Positions 16,577 through 26,167 of a stretch of DNA of 64,000 bases are shown here, one piece after another. The notes beneath the pieces were generated by a model, which did not search any database, was not told the DNA's origin, and saw only the letters and a program-made list of their open reading frames with translations. Every line of letters starts with the position of its first letter. The stretch's first letter is position 1. Source of the stretch: Chitinophaga pinensis (GTDB taxonomy: Bacteria; Bacteroidota; Bacteroidia; Chitinophagales; Chitinophagaceae); contig CALQSB010000007.1 of the NCBI GenBank assembly GCA_943333125.1, positions 1-64,000 of the forward strand, given 5' to 3'. The position numbers were made by a program, and so were the translations under genes.

Positions 16577-18340
16577 TTGAAGAAAAACATTTCGATATTC
16601 TTAAGTATATTGATATTGATTGTATTTCTGAATCAGTTGCCTGCAAGCGCACAAAAGGTTCGTCATATAAAAATCACGGAAGCCAATGCCAGACTTTATC
16701 GCGATTCGTTAACATTAAAAATATTTGGCACCCACGGCTTACCGTACAATATTTTCCCGGATTCAATGATTACCAATGTCAACAGCATCGATTATTTTAG
16801 CGGGTTTCCATATACCAACATTATTTTTCCAAATGGCAATTTAGATTCTATTGACAAATGGCAGGTTTCTGTAGATTCCAGCGTAGCAAATTTTCCAAGT
16901 AAAGCAAAGGTTTATTTATTTCATCCTCATAACAGCAATGGTAAATTGTTTATTTATCACTCAGGTCATTGTGCCGGAGTCGCTACTTCAGAAGATGTTT
17001 TTGCTAATTCAAATGGCACCGACAGCGGGGTGGTTATTCCTAAATTGATAGCGGCAGGATATACCGTATTGGCTGTTCCAATGATTCATTACAGAAATAC
17101 ACCTGCTACGGGTTATATATGTGGTTATAATAAGCACGATCAATTATTTTCAGACAGCTTGTATGCTTATCCATTAGGATTATTTTTCAAACCATTGATT
17201 GCCTCTTTGAATCAAATCGGTAGGAGTAATTTTTCGGCAATTTATATGTGTGGATTATCTGGTGGAGGCTGGACAACTTCTGTTTATCCCGCACTCGATT
17301 CTTCAATCAGCATGTCTTTTCCTGTTGCAGGTTCATTACCCCTGCCAATTAATTTTTCTATTGGGGATATGGAGCAGTATTACCCACCTGTTTTTAACAA
17401 CTTGCTTGATTTTCATGAAATTTATACATTAGGATGCCTAGCTCCACCAAGAAAAATGCTTCAGATTAACAATCGTTACGATCCCTGTTGTTTTAGTGGT
17501 GCATTTGAGCATGTGTTTTATGTGGATTCTGTAGTTAAAGCGCTTGAGGGTTCGGGCGGCGAGTATAAATATTATCTGGATGAAACACAGAGCCGTCATG
17601 CTATAAGTGCCCGTGCAATGAAAGTTATTTTTAAATTTATCGAAAATGATCGGGCCGCAATACTATCCTTGCCATTAGATACTTTGTATGGAGGGATGAA
17701 TTATAACTACAGTATTAGCAACAACTTTACTGTTCAACAATTACCCATAACAGCCACCCTTACCTATTCTTTACTGAAAGCCCCGCAGTGGCTAACCTTA
17801 AATTCAACTACAGGTTTGTTATCGGGGATAGTACCATCAGTTAATATTGTACCTCTTAGAGACACCATAAGTTTTAAGGTTGAAGATAGCCTCGGAAGAT
17901 TCCTTATTTATAACGACATTTTAATTAAGAAAAGAACATTGCCTTATTTCTTTACCATGTTCAGTGATAGTCAAACGGTTTATTTTCTTCCATTCTTTTC
18001 TAATTCCATACAAAGCATAAATCAACTCAGTAAAAATTATTTTTATTTTAATAACCCATCACTATCGATTGATGAATTAAGTATTTTAAATAATTCTATC
18101 ATCAAATTAAAATTAAATATTCCATTAACAACAACAGATTCTATTGGCTATAATGGAATGAATGAATTGTATCCTATAAAGTATACTAACGAAGCAAAAA
18201 TCGAAAACTTTGGATTAACATACATTAATCTAAGTGGTGTAAAAACAGGTTTTGCCATAGCGGGAATGATCAGATTTAATTCGGAGACTAGAAAGTTTGA
18301 ATATTTTAATGGTCTTACTTGGGTGAATATGAACCAGTAA
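16577..18340 (+). CDS. Secreted alpha/beta-hydrolase with He_PIG Ig domain and C-terminal tail module
   Basis: The protein (587 residues) starts at TTG; the very next residues form a signal peptide (cleavage near ASAQ), and no ATG lies near. The N-terminal half is a divergent alpha/beta hydrolase with elbow GLSGGG (Ser228), acidic candidate Asp302 (YDPC) and catalytic His341 (SRHAIS). A putative Ig domain of the He_PIG type follows (about 373-450, including QWLTLNSTTGLLSG). The last 25 residues (GMIRFN...FNGLTWVN) match the tail of the next gene's product. The enzyme probably cleaves an ester outside the cell, but the substrate is unknown. Confidence 0.78.
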   Translation: MKKNISIFLSILILIVFLNQLPASAQKVRHIKITEANARLYRDSLTLKIFGTHGLPYNIFPDSMITNVNSIDYFSGFPYTNIIFPNGNLDSIDKWQVSVDSSVANFPSKAKVYLFHPHNSNGKLFIYHSGHCAGVATSEDVFANSNGTDSGVVIPKLIAAGYTVLAVPMIHYRNTPATGYICGYNKHDQLFSDSLYAYPLGLFFKPLIASLNQIGRSNFSAIYMCGLSGGGWTTSVYPALDSSISMSFPVAGSLPLPINFSIGDMEQYYPPVFNNLLDFHEIYTLGCLAPPRKMLQINNRYDPCCFSGAFEHVFYVDSVVKALEGSGGEYKYYLDETQSRHAISARAMKVIFKFIENDRAAILSLPLDTLYGGMNYNYSISNNFTVQQLPITATLTYSLLKAPQWLTLNSTTGLLSGIVPSVNIVPLRDTISFKVEDSLGRFLIYNDILIKKRTLPYFFTMFSDSQTVYFLPFFSNSIQSINQLSKNYFYFNNPSLSIDELSILNNSIIKLKLNIPLTTTDSIGYNGMNELYPIKYTNEAKIENFGLTYINLSGVKTGFAIAGMIRFNSETRKFEYFNGLTWVNMNQ

Positions 18341-18431
18341 AAAATAAGCGAAGAAAACTTTTCGGCTACAAGAGTTAAATATAATAATTAACGAGGTGGT
18401 CATTTAAAAAAAATAAATAATTACGCATGAA

Positions 18432-18504
18432 ATGCCCATAAGAGAAAATCTCTTACCAACCGAGGATAGCCTGCCCCGAAATTTCGGGGAGTATTCAAGG
18501 GCAT
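18432..18504 (+). promoter_or_regulatory. Structured leader RNA candidate before the YadA-like gene
   Basis: A closing stem (ATGCCC 18432-18437 with GGGCAT 18499-18504) encloses a 7-bp hairpin (18439-18445 with 18449-18455) and a 16-base self-complementary block (18474-18489, CCCCGAAA then TTTCGGGG). It ends 35 bases before the ATG of the repeat protein. It does not fit any riboswitch class I can recognise. It could be a cis-regulatory RNA, or a palindromic intergenic repeat nested in a stem. Confidence 0.45.
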
Positions 18505-18539
18505 AACATGTGGCAATAATGTAAAATAAAAATATACAC

Positions 18540-20144
18540 ATGAAAAAACAATGGTTTATTTTGATTGTATTCATTGGATTGAGTTTTTCTACTCTGGCTC
18601 AGGTAAAAATTGGCGACAATCTGTCAACAGTTTCACCGGGTTCAATTTTAGAATTGGAAAGCACCAATAAAGCGTTGACGCTGCCAAGACTGACAACGGT
18701 TCAAATGCAGGCCATTCCATCACCTTTGAGTGGAATGATTGTATTTAATACAGACAGTAATTGCATTTATTTATACAAGAACAATAATTTATGGTCGAGT
18801 ATTTCTACCAGTACAACTGTTGTTTCAAATAACAATTTAGCCTGGCCTTATCAATCGAACAATCTAACGGTTGGGACTGCCGGAAATGGTCAGGGTATTA
18901 TTTCCACAAGCGGATCAGGGCTTACGGCAAGTGGAGTATACAGTCATGCTGAAGGAAAATACAATGTTGCTTCCGGCAATTACTCATGGAGTTCGGGATA
19001 TTCGGATACGGCTACAGGTTTGGGGTCGGCGGTAATGGGATATCAGAATAAAAATACAGGCGCGTATAGTTTTAGCACAGGGTTTAAAAATATCGCAGGT
19101 GCTCAGTCGTCAGTTGTATTTGGACAGGAAAACAATGATACGGGTTGGGCATCAATGACTATGGGTTTAAAAAATAAGATATACAGCAGCGTATCTTACA
19201 GTAATGTGTTAGGTTATGCTAATGAAATCAGATCAGGAAATTCTAATAACACCATAGGTGAGTCGAACATAATAAATTCTGGAACATCAAACATTGCTTT
19301 GGGTTATGGAAATATAGTTTCTGGCAGTTATAATCAGCTCTTTGGTAAGAATAATAAAATTCTTGCAGGGAGTGGAAATATTGAAGGTGGTGATAATAAT
19401 ACTATAAAATCAGGACTATCAAATTCGTTATTCGGTTATAATAATACTGCAGATGGAAATTACCTAACTGCATTAGGAAAAGAAAATTCAGTTTATTTTC
19501 AATCGGCGGTTGCGTTAGGGCAGTTAAATAAAGACAGTGGATATTGTTCTGTGGCTGGCGGGCTTTCAAACGTTATTGAAAAATCGGTACAGTACAGTTC
19601 ATCTTTCGGTTATAATAATGTAAGTACAAGAAATTTGAGCATTACAGGAGCGGCTCCCGGATCAGCAACTTTTAGTGCGGGCTCAAGCAATTTGAATTCC
19701 GGATATGGCTCTATTGCGTTAGGTGGATTTAATCGTTCTACAAATATTTATAGTATAGCCGGAAATTTCAACACCCTTTCAAATGGGTTTTCAATGAGCG
19801 CCTTTGGACATTATAATGATACTATAGTATCTGCACAAACAACAAATTTCAATCCTCAGGAGATATTATTTGCTATAGGTAACGGAACAGGAAACACGAA
19901 CAGAAGAAACAGTTTTACAATGATGAGAAATGGCTTTACAACAATAAATACCAGTGCTCAGAACGGCAGCAACGTTCCCCGTGCAGAGCTGGATATTAAA
20001 GGCACCGGGGCTATGATAGTTCCTGTGGGTACAACAGCACAACGCCCGGTTAGTCCTGTGGAAGGAATGATAAGATTTTGTACAGACTGTACCGGAGGCC
20101 CCGTTTTACAAGGATTTGACGGAGTTAATTGGGTTAACTTGTAG
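18540..20144 (+). CDS. Secreted protein with YadA-head-like repeats
   Basis: This 534-residue protein has a signal peptide (cleavage near TLAQ) and a short N-domain. Residues about 133-428 hold some 20 imperfect 14-16-residue repeats of the YadA-head type (SAVMGYQN, NIALGYGN, SVAGGLSN), which fold as a left-handed beta-roll in trimeric adhesins. A region with AIGNGTGNTNRRNSF (445-459) and a tail ending FDGVNWVNL follow. There is no trimeric autotransporter anchor and no T9SS tail, so display must be by another route. Two copies of the GMI.FN tail-like motif occur (about 65-85 and 509-531). Confidence 0.78.
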   Translation: MKKQWFILIVFIGLSFSTLAQVKIGDNLSTVSPGSILELESTNKALTLPRLTTVQMQAIPSPLSGMIVFNTDSNCIYLYKNNNLWSSISTSTTVVSNNNLAWPYQSNNLTVGTAGNGQGIISTSGSGLTASGVYSHAEGKYNVASGNYSWSSGYSDTATGLGSAVMGYQNKNTGAYSFSTGFKNIAGAQSSVVFGQENNDTGWASMTMGLKNKIYSSVSYSNVLGYANEIRSGNSNNTIGESNIINSGTSNIALGYGNIVSGSYNQLFGKNNKILAGSGNIEGGDNNTIKSGLSNSLFGYNNTADGNYLTALGKENSVYFQSAVALGQLNKDSGYCSVAGGLSNVIEKSVQYSSSFGYNNVSTRNLSITGAAPGSATFSAGSSNLNSGYGSIALGGFNRSTNIYSIAGNFNTLSNGFSMSAFGHYNDTIVSAQTTNFNPQEILFAIGNGTGNTNRRNSFTMMRNGFTTINTSAQNGSNVPRAELDIKGTGAMIVPVGTTAQRPVSPVEGMIRFCTDCTGGPVLQGFDGVNWVNL

Positions 20145-20262
20145 AAGTTCGATAAAATTAATTTGATTATTTTTATCATCATTATTTAATTAACAGAAAG
20201 ATTTTTTATTGGGCAAAAATTTGCACGGTTTAAAATTCATGCTTTCCAAAGTTTGTATATAA

Positions 20263-21525
20263 ATGGCTGAACACAAAAAACGCATCGTAAAAAACTTTAT
20301 TTCTTTATCCATTGTTCAGGGTCTTTCTATTTTATTTCCACTGATTATTTTTCCATATTTATTGCGTGTGTTGGGCGTGGAAGGTTTTGGTGTATTTACG
20401 CTCATTCAGGCAGTGATTATGTATGTTGACTTGCTGGTTACTTTTGGATTTGGTTTGACCGCCACTAAAGCTATTGCAAAAAATATTTCCAATGAAACCA
20501 ATACTCATCATATTATCAGTTCTGTTTTTTTTATAAAAATAATTCTATTCGCTATTCCGGCTGTTTTGTTTTTGACCGGCGCTATTTTTATACCTTTTCT
20601 TAGAGATAATTTTTCTTTTATTCTCATATCTGCGTTGTATGTTATTGGGAATATGCTTTTTCCCGATTGGTATTTTCAAGGCATACAAAAAATGCGTACC
20701 ATTACTGTGGTAACTTTTATTTCTAAATGCATTTCTTTTGTATTAATTATTTCATTTGTAAAAAACAAAACCGATATTGGCTATGCCATCAGTGCTATGG
20801 CTATTGGTAATTTTATTGCCGGCCTGTTTGGTTTTATTATGCTGATGAGAACTATTTCTCTCAAAACAAAACTGGCTCCAAAGAGATTTATTATGGCCTT
20901 TTTTAAGGAAAGTGGCTATGTTTTCTCAAGCCTTATTTTAGTGCCTTTATATTCTACTGTAAATTTATTTATTTTACAATTTTTTACTAATCCGCTCATG
21001 GTAGGCTATTATGCTATTTCAGAAAAAATATTCAATGCAATAAGCATGATTACTTCTGTTGCCAACAGAACATTTTATCCGTATTTAAGTCAGTTGTACA
21101 GAACTTCGTTGATGAATTTTAAAAATAATGTCAACAAAATTACGATGTTGTTTTTGATTGCCTTTTCAATTTTTGCTGTTTTACAGTTTGGATTTGCCGG
21201 ATTAATCGTGAGTTTTCTGAGCGGAAATCATGATATCAAAGACATCAGTTACGCAGTAGATATTTTGAAAATAATGAGTATTGCAGTTTTGTTTTCTCCT
21301 TTTGGATCTTACTTTTTTCAATTATTAATTATTCAAGGAAGAAAAAAAATAGCAGTTAAAAATATTTTCTCTGTGGTTATTATCAATTTATTCTCAGCCA
21401 GCACCCTTGCCTATTTATATGGAGGAAAAGGAATGGCCATTAATTTATGCATGATTGTTTTCTTCATTGCTTTGTTTAATTTCATTTCTTATCACAAAAA
21501 ACTACCCGGCAATAAAATTCTGTAA
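20263..21525 (+). CDS. Oligosaccharide flippase (Wzx-like, MATE/MVF superfamily)
   Basis: This 420-residue integral membrane protein has about twelve helices spread over its length, beginning LSIVQGLSILFPLIIFPYLLRVLGVEGFG, split here only for reading. The opening LxxPYLxRVLG pattern and conserved Gly/Pro positions are typical of Wzx flippases, which move lipid-linked repeat units across the inner membrane. It is the first gene of the polysaccharide locus, and the methyltransferase follows after 85 bases with a -7-like element between. The transported sugar cannot be read. Confidence 0.88.
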   Translation: MAEHKKRIVKNFISLSIVQGLSILFPLIIFPYLLRVLGVEGFGVFTLIQAVIMYVDLLVTFGFGLTATKAIAKNISNETNTHHIISSVFFIKIILFAIPAVLFLTGAIFIPFLRDNFSFILISALYVIGNMLFPDWYFQGIQKMRTITVVTFISKCISFVLIISFVKNKTDIGYAISAMAIGNFIAGLFGFIMLMRTISLKTKLAPKRFIMAFFKESGYVFSSLILVPLYSTVNLFILQFFTNPLMVGYYAISEKIFNAISMITSVANRTFYPYLSQLYRTSLMNFKNNVNKITMLFLIAFSIFAVLQFGFAGLIVSFLSGNHDIKDISYAVDILKIMSIAVLFSPFGSYFFQLLIIQGRKKIAVKNIFSVVIINLFSASTLAYLYGGKGMAINLCMIVFFIALFNFISYHKKLPGNKIL

Positions 21526-21546
21526 CAGAGCTAAACAGAATAACAT

Positions 21547-21554
21547 TATTTTTG
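21547..21554 (+). promoter_or_regulatory. Candidate -7 element TATTTTTG
   Basis: TATTTTTG matches TAnnTTTG and lies 56 bases before the methyltransferase ATG. No clear -33 element is seen, so internal transcription of the locus from here is only possible. Confidence 0.33.
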
Positions 21555-21610
21555 CGTACAAATTTATTTAAAAACAGCTTAGATAAGAAAAAGTTAAACT
21601 GATAGTTAAG

Positions 21611-22351
21611 ATGAGTAATGAATATAAGCCACATAACTTAGACTGGACAGATGAAAAAGTAGAACGATTCTGGAATTTCAGAAACAATTATAAGCCCTAT
21701 GATAATACCTGGTTTACACATCAGGCCGGTCCGGCAGTTTTGAAATTAGCTGACTCCAAATCAAAAATAAAAGGAAAAATACTGGATTATGGTACCGGAA
21801 AAGGATATTTAGTTGAACATCTTTTATCCAACTATTCATCTGCTCAGATATACGCTTGTGATTTTACAGAAAACCTGGCCTTGGAAACCAATACAAAAAA
21901 TAAGGATAATCATGCTTTTAAAGGTTGCAGGCATTTAACAAATCTTCCCTCCGAATATGAAGATAATTTTTTCGACACTGTTTTTTTAATTGAAACGATT
22001 GAACATCTTACCGATAATTACCTTCATTCCACACTTAAAGAAATCCATCGTATTCTAAAGCCGGGAGGAACCATAGTAGTGACTACTCCTAATGATGAAG
22101 ATCTTGAAAAAACATATGTGCATTGTGCCGATTGCGGCGCCACTTTTCACCACATGCAGCATATCAGAAGCTGGAATGAAAAAAAGATCTGCTCTTTAAT
22201 GGATGAGTTTTCTTTCCGCATAAAATTTTGTAAAGGCATAAATATGCCGTGGTATGGAAAAAATGGTATGTTGCATAAAATAATAGACAACTTGAAAAAT
22301 GCATTTCGTGCTTCAAAAAATGCGAACCTTGTATATATTGGAACAAAATAA
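21611..22351 (+). CDS. SAM-dependent methyltransferase, class I
   Basis: This 246-residue cytoplasmic protein has a Rossmann methyltransferase core: motif I ILDYGTGKGYL (57-67), an acidic CDFTE strand end, FLIETIEHL and LKPGGTIVVTTPN (motif post-II). Residues about 178-196 (CADCGATFHHMQH) contain paired Cys and several His, which may bind zinc or shape the substrate site. Its position in a glycan locus suggests methylation of a sugar or glycolipid, but the acceptor is inference. It starts 85 bases after the flippase. Confidence 0.85.
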   Translation: MSNEYKPHNLDWTDEKVERFWNFRNNYKPYDNTWFTHQAGPAVLKLADSKSKIKGKILDYGTGKGYLVEHLLSNYSSAQIYACDFTENLALETNTKNKDNHAFKGCRHLTNLPSEYEDNFFDTVFLIETIEHLTDNYLHSTLKEIHRILKPGGTIVVTTPNDEDLEKTYVHCADCGATFHHMQHIRSWNEKKICSLMDEFSFRIKFCKGINMPWYGKNGMLHKIIDNLKNAFRASKNANLVYIGTK

Positions 22352-22377
22352 TTCGACCATTTATTATAAAATCCCTG

Positions 22378-23469
22378 ATGAATCAAACAAAAAAAATAAA
22401 AATTTTAATTGCTGTTCCTACACTTGAATGTGGTGGTCTGGAAAGGAATGTAGTAAGCATCTGCAATTATGTCAACAACGGTAAGTTTGAAACTACGCTG
22501 GTTGTCGTAAACAATGATAACCCTTTTTATACGGTCACCAATTTATCTGTTGATGTCATAAATCTTAAAAAGAAAAGAGTCAGTTCTTCAATCCCTGAGT
22601 TCCTTAAAATTATTAAAACAAAAAAGCCAGATATCATTCTTACTGCTGCCAATCATTTGAATTTGTTGTTTGCTATTTCAAAATGGTTGTTCCCGCAAAA
22701 AATAAAATTTATTGCAAGGGAGTCAAGTATTGTAAGTATAAATACCAAAAGAAATAAATTTCCAAAATTGTTCGATTTATTGTTGAAGATTTTCTATCGG
22801 AAATTTGATCAAATAGTTTGTCAGTCGGAATTTATGAGAAACGATTTATTGAAACATTATCATATTCCTGAAGCAAATATTAAAGTCATTAACAATGCCG
22901 TTCTTTTGCCTGATCATAAATTAACCGCAGAAAATACGACTGATCACATTCGTCAATATATAACGGTTGCCAGATTATCCGAAGAGAAAGGTATAGACAG
23001 GATTATTCGTTCATTAATACTGACGAAAAAAAAATTCCACTATACAATTATTGGTGACGGGCCTTTAAAGAATACGTTGAAGGAGCTGGTTAAAAAATTA
23101 AATATGCAGGATCAGGTTACATTTTTAGGTCCTTTAGATCTCCCTTATAAAGCCATTTATAATCCTGATTTATTTTTATTTGGATCCCATTATGAAGGAT
23201 TTCCTAATGTTTTATTAGAAGCAAATGCTTTAGGAATACCTGTTGTTTCATTTAATGCGCCAGGAGGAATAGGCGAAGTGATTGCTGATTTTAAAAACGG
23301 AATATTGGTAGAAAACGGCAATGAGCCTGCATTTGCAGCAGCTGTTGATAAAGCCGTTGATTTTCCATTTGATCGAAAGAAAATACAGTTAGATACCATT
23401 GAATATTATAGCCCCAATAAAATTAAAATGCAATGGGAATCGCTATTCATTTCTGTTTTTTCAAACTAA
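22378..23469 (+). CDS. GT4-family glycosyltransferase (1)
   Basis: This 363-residue GT-B glycosyltransferase has an N-domain opening ILIAVPTLECGGLERNV and a C-domain with VARLSEEKGIDRII (retaining GT4 signature) and EGFPNVLLEA (the ExxxxxxxE donor-binding motif). Such enzymes transfer a nucleotide-activated sugar to a lipid-linked acceptor in the cytoplasm. The sugar is not readable. It starts 26 bases after the methyltransferase stop. Confidence 0.9.
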   Translation: MNQTKKIKILIAVPTLECGGLERNVVSICNYVNNGKFETTLVVVNNDNPFYTVTNLSVDVINLKKKRVSSSIPEFLKIIKTKKPDIILTAANHLNLLFAISKWLFPQKIKFIARESSIVSINTKRNKFPKLFDLLLKIFYRKFDQIVCQSEFMRNDLLKHYHIPEANIKVINNAVLLPDHKLTAENTTDHIRQYITVARLSEEKGIDRIIRSLILTKKKFHYTIIGDGPLKNTLKELVKKLNMQDQVTFLGPLDLPYKAIYNPDLFLFGSHYEGFPNVLLEANALGIPVVSFNAPGGIGEVIADFKNGILVENGNEPAFAAAVDKAVDFPFDRKKIQLDTIEYYSPNKIKMQWESLFISVFSN

Positions 23470-23534
23470 GAAAACTTATAACTTATTTTTACTGATATTT
23501 GCACTCGCCTTATCATTAGGACGTTATACCATAA

Positions 23535-24698
23535 ATGAAGCCAAAACTATTAATATTTATTAACTCGCTTAATTTGGGAGGGGCCGAACGGGTTGTTTCT
23601 CATTTATTACGTCATTTAAATGATGATTTTGAAATCCATCTGGCTATGTACAGCAATCAGATTGATTATGATGTTCCTAAAACTATTCCTGTTTTTGATC
23701 TGGGACAACCACTTGAAGAAAATCCACTTTCCATTTTTTTAAAACTTCCTTATTTATCTTACAAGGTATATAAATATTGCAAACAGCATAAAATAACTAC
23801 TTCGGTTGCTTTTTTAAATCGTCCTTGTTATATTAATGCATTGATGAGAACTTTATGGAGATATAAGGGCACCGTAATAATGTGTGAACGAACCCATCAA
23901 ACAACTGTTCTTGCATCCAACTCATGGTTTTTCAGAAAAGTGACGACCAAAATGGTTTCTTTTTCTTACAAAAGAGCCGATCTGGTTCTGGTAAATTCTT
24001 ATGCTTCCAAGCAAGATCTTCAGGAAAACTTTCATGTAAAAAAACCGATGCAGGTAATTTACAATCCGGTTGATATAGCTACAATAAAAAAACAATCACT
24101 TGAACCTTGCGGTTTTGATTTCGAAAAAAATTGTTTTTATTTTATTTCTGTTGGTGGTTTCAGAAGAGAGAAAAACATCAACTTTTTACTGGATGCATTT
24201 TTTATTATCAAGCATCTGCCGGTAAAATTAATTCTTGTAGGATCTGGAGCACAAAAAGAAGAACTCGAAAAAAAGGTATTTGATTTGGGAATGAAAAATC
24301 AGGTCATATTTACTGGATACGATAATAATCCATTTAAGTATGTGAGTCGCAGTAACTGTTATGTACTTGCTTCTTATGTGGAAGGATTTCCGAATGTGCT
24401 ACTGGAAGCACTGGCCTGTGAAAAGCCTATCATCTCTACAGATTGCAAGTCGGGTCCCAGAGAATTATTAGCTCCCGGTACAGATTTGCATTACGCTGCA
24501 AAAAGCAGTTATGAGATTGCCGAATATGGAATCCTAACTCCTGTGAATGATGTAGCTAGTCTTTCTGCATCTATGAGAAAAATGTATGATGATGAAAAGT
24601 TGCGGAAGCAATTTCAATCCAAAGCTTTAGAAAGAGCCTCACATTTTGATGTTAGCGAAATTATTCAGTTTTTTCATGTGGCGTTTTCTGGCTTATAA
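23535..24698 (+). CDS. GT4-family glycosyltransferase (2)
   Basis: This 387-residue GT-B enzyme opens FINSLNLGGAERVVSHLL and shows VGGFRREKNINFLLDAF and EGFPNVLLEALACEKPII with the family's two donor-site glutamates. Text CKSGPRELL follows, as in other GT4 enzymes of polysaccharide loci. The last 38 bases of its coding sequence overlap, on the opposite strand, the end of the Wzy-like gene, so the two genes converge. The donor and acceptor are unknown. Confidence 0.9.
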   Translation: MKPKLLIFINSLNLGGAERVVSHLLRHLNDDFEIHLAMYSNQIDYDVPKTIPVFDLGQPLEENPLSIFLKLPYLSYKVYKYCKQHKITTSVAFLNRPCYINALMRTLWRYKGTVIMCERTHQTTVLASNSWFFRKVTTKMVSFSYKRADLVLVNSYASKQDLQENFHVKKPMQVIYNPVDIATIKKQSLEPCGFDFEKNCFYFISVGGFRREKNINFLLDAFFIIKHLPVKLILVGSGAQKEELEKKVFDLGMKNQVIFTGYDNNPFKYVSRSNCYVLASYVEGFPNVLLEALACEKPIISTDCKSGPRELLAPGTDLHYAAKSSYEIAEYGILTPVNDVASLSASMRKMYDDEKLRKQFQSKALERASHFDVSEIIQFFHVAFSGL

Positions 24699-25998
24699 AT
24701 TTTTTTTTATACAGAATAAATAAAATCCCCGCAAGATAGAAAGGCACAATAGGAATGCGATATCTCCCTAGTGTTCCAAAATTAGAAGTAGAAAGCCCGA
24801 TTATAGCTGCAAAAATCAGAGAAAAAGTTACAAACAGAAATACAAAAGGATCATTAAATATCGTTTTGAAAAATCTAAAAAAACCTGTCTTTAATAAAAT
24901 CCATACAGTTATCAGCAACAAAATCAAACTCTCCATCGCTGAAAAAATCATAAGAAAATTTTTAGATTCCCAGAGGTATGGCCGAAATAAAGTAGCGTTT
25001 ATTCCTGTTGGCATTTTTTTGATGAAGCCACTCATTGTAGGTTCAATAGTGCCGATGTTAAATGATGATCCACCACCGGATTCTTCTGATGCAAAATAGG
25101 ATTGCTGCTGTTCTTTAATGTTATCAAATAGTTTTTCAATAGCAAATCTCCCAAGAAGATTATCAATCGATGCAGCATTAAAATTATACAACAGCGTTAA
25201 CATTAAAATCAATAACGGGAAAAACAATCTTCTGAAAAAAATATTTTTTATTTTATTTACCAGCATCATAATAAGAAAAATAATATAGGGCACAAAAAAA
25301 GCCAAAATAATATATGCCTTTATCTGAAAAACAAGAAATGCGCATATCGTCATCATGATGATATAACGGACTTTGATTTTATGATTGATAAATAGTTGAT
25401 TGTTGCAATAAATTAACCACCCCATAGCAGCAATACAAACGGTATCCTTTAAAATTCCTGATCCATAAATAGCCACTGTGGGAAAAAAAAGAACCGCAAA
25501 TGAAAGTGGCTTATCCCATTTAGGCATCAGCATTGTAAAAGCTTCAAACATTTTAAACATACCCGAATAGGCAATGGTTGCAAAAAGCATACTTGTGGTA
25601 ACAAACCTGAAAAAAGATAAATAGCCTAAAAGAAAAGTCATCCTTTCCAGCAACCATCCTTGTGAGGTACTTGTACCATCCAAACTGTATTTGTCGGCCA
25701 GATACATTTCATTTTGGAAAAGAATATGAAAATCTTCTTTCCGGATATTTATTAAATGGTGTACGTAAAGCGTATTTTTAAAATAATGTATACTGTCTCC
25801 CATACCCCAGTAATAATAAACAAGTAAACAGTAAAGTATGGTACAGGCAATTTTAAATACAAATCCTTTGATGAGATATTTTTGATAAAGTGCATTTTCT
25901 TTGTTTCTTTTCTTAATCATCAACATAAAAAAATACAACACTAAAAAGTACAGGGGTACTAATATTAAATCTTGCCAGCTTACGTAGTTTTTATACAT
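24661..25998 (-). CDS. Polytopic membrane protein, Wzy-like polymerase candidate
   Basis: This 445-residue protein has roughly ten to eleven membrane helices and a large soluble loop at about 270-345 (FAIEKLFDNI to FIKKMPTG). In fold and setting it resembles O-antigen/capsule polymerases, which are too divergent for a confident call by eye. It lies within the polysaccharide locus but on the opposite strand and overlaps the preceding glycosyltransferase by 38 bases. It could also be an unrelated membrane protein. Confidence 0.62.
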   Translation of the reverse strand: MYKNYVSWQDLILVPLYFLVLYFFMLMIKKRNKENALYQKYLIKGFVFKIACTILYCLLVYYYWGMGDSIHYFKNTLYVHHLINIRKEDFHILFQNEMYLADKYSLDGTSTSQGWLLERMTFLLGYLSFFRFVTTSMLFATIAYSGMFKMFEAFTMLMPKWDKPLSFAVLFFPTVAIYGSGILKDTVCIAAMGWLIYCNNQLFINHKIKVRYIIMMTICAFLVFQIKAYIILAFFVPYIIFLIMMLVNKIKNIFFRRLFFPLLILMLTLLYNFNAASIDNLLGRFAIEKLFDNIKEQQQSYFASEESGGGSSFNIGTIEPTMSGFIKKMPTGINATLFRPYLWESKNFLMIFSAMESLILLLITVWILLKTGFFRFFKTIFNDPFVFLFVTFSLIFAAIIGLSTSNFGTLGRYRIPIVPFYLAGILFILYKKKFISQKTPHEKTE

Positions 25999-26167
25999 TA
26001 AAAAAATAAAATTAACGACAAGATACTTTAAAAAACAAAGCTATTCGCTACAAACATCAGAAGAAGGATAATGATTTAATCCCGGCAACAGCCAATTTCT
26101 TTCCAAATTATTGCCATGTTTTTCTTTTCTTTGCAGTTCGGCATTCTGTTCTAAAATATTTAATAAC

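Noticed and set aside
18432-18504. tRNA-like fold
   Set aside because: The closing stem and hairpins do not give a T arm, D arm or anticodon loop of tRNA type, and lengths do not fit.
20145-20180. Terminator after the YadA-like gene
   Set aside because: GATAAAA/TTTTATC stem is AT-only and long-looped, too weak to support.
26111-26167. Longer start of RmlB
   Set aside because: The extra residues are Cys-rich and unlike the family, whose N-terminus begins just before the GGAGFIG motif.
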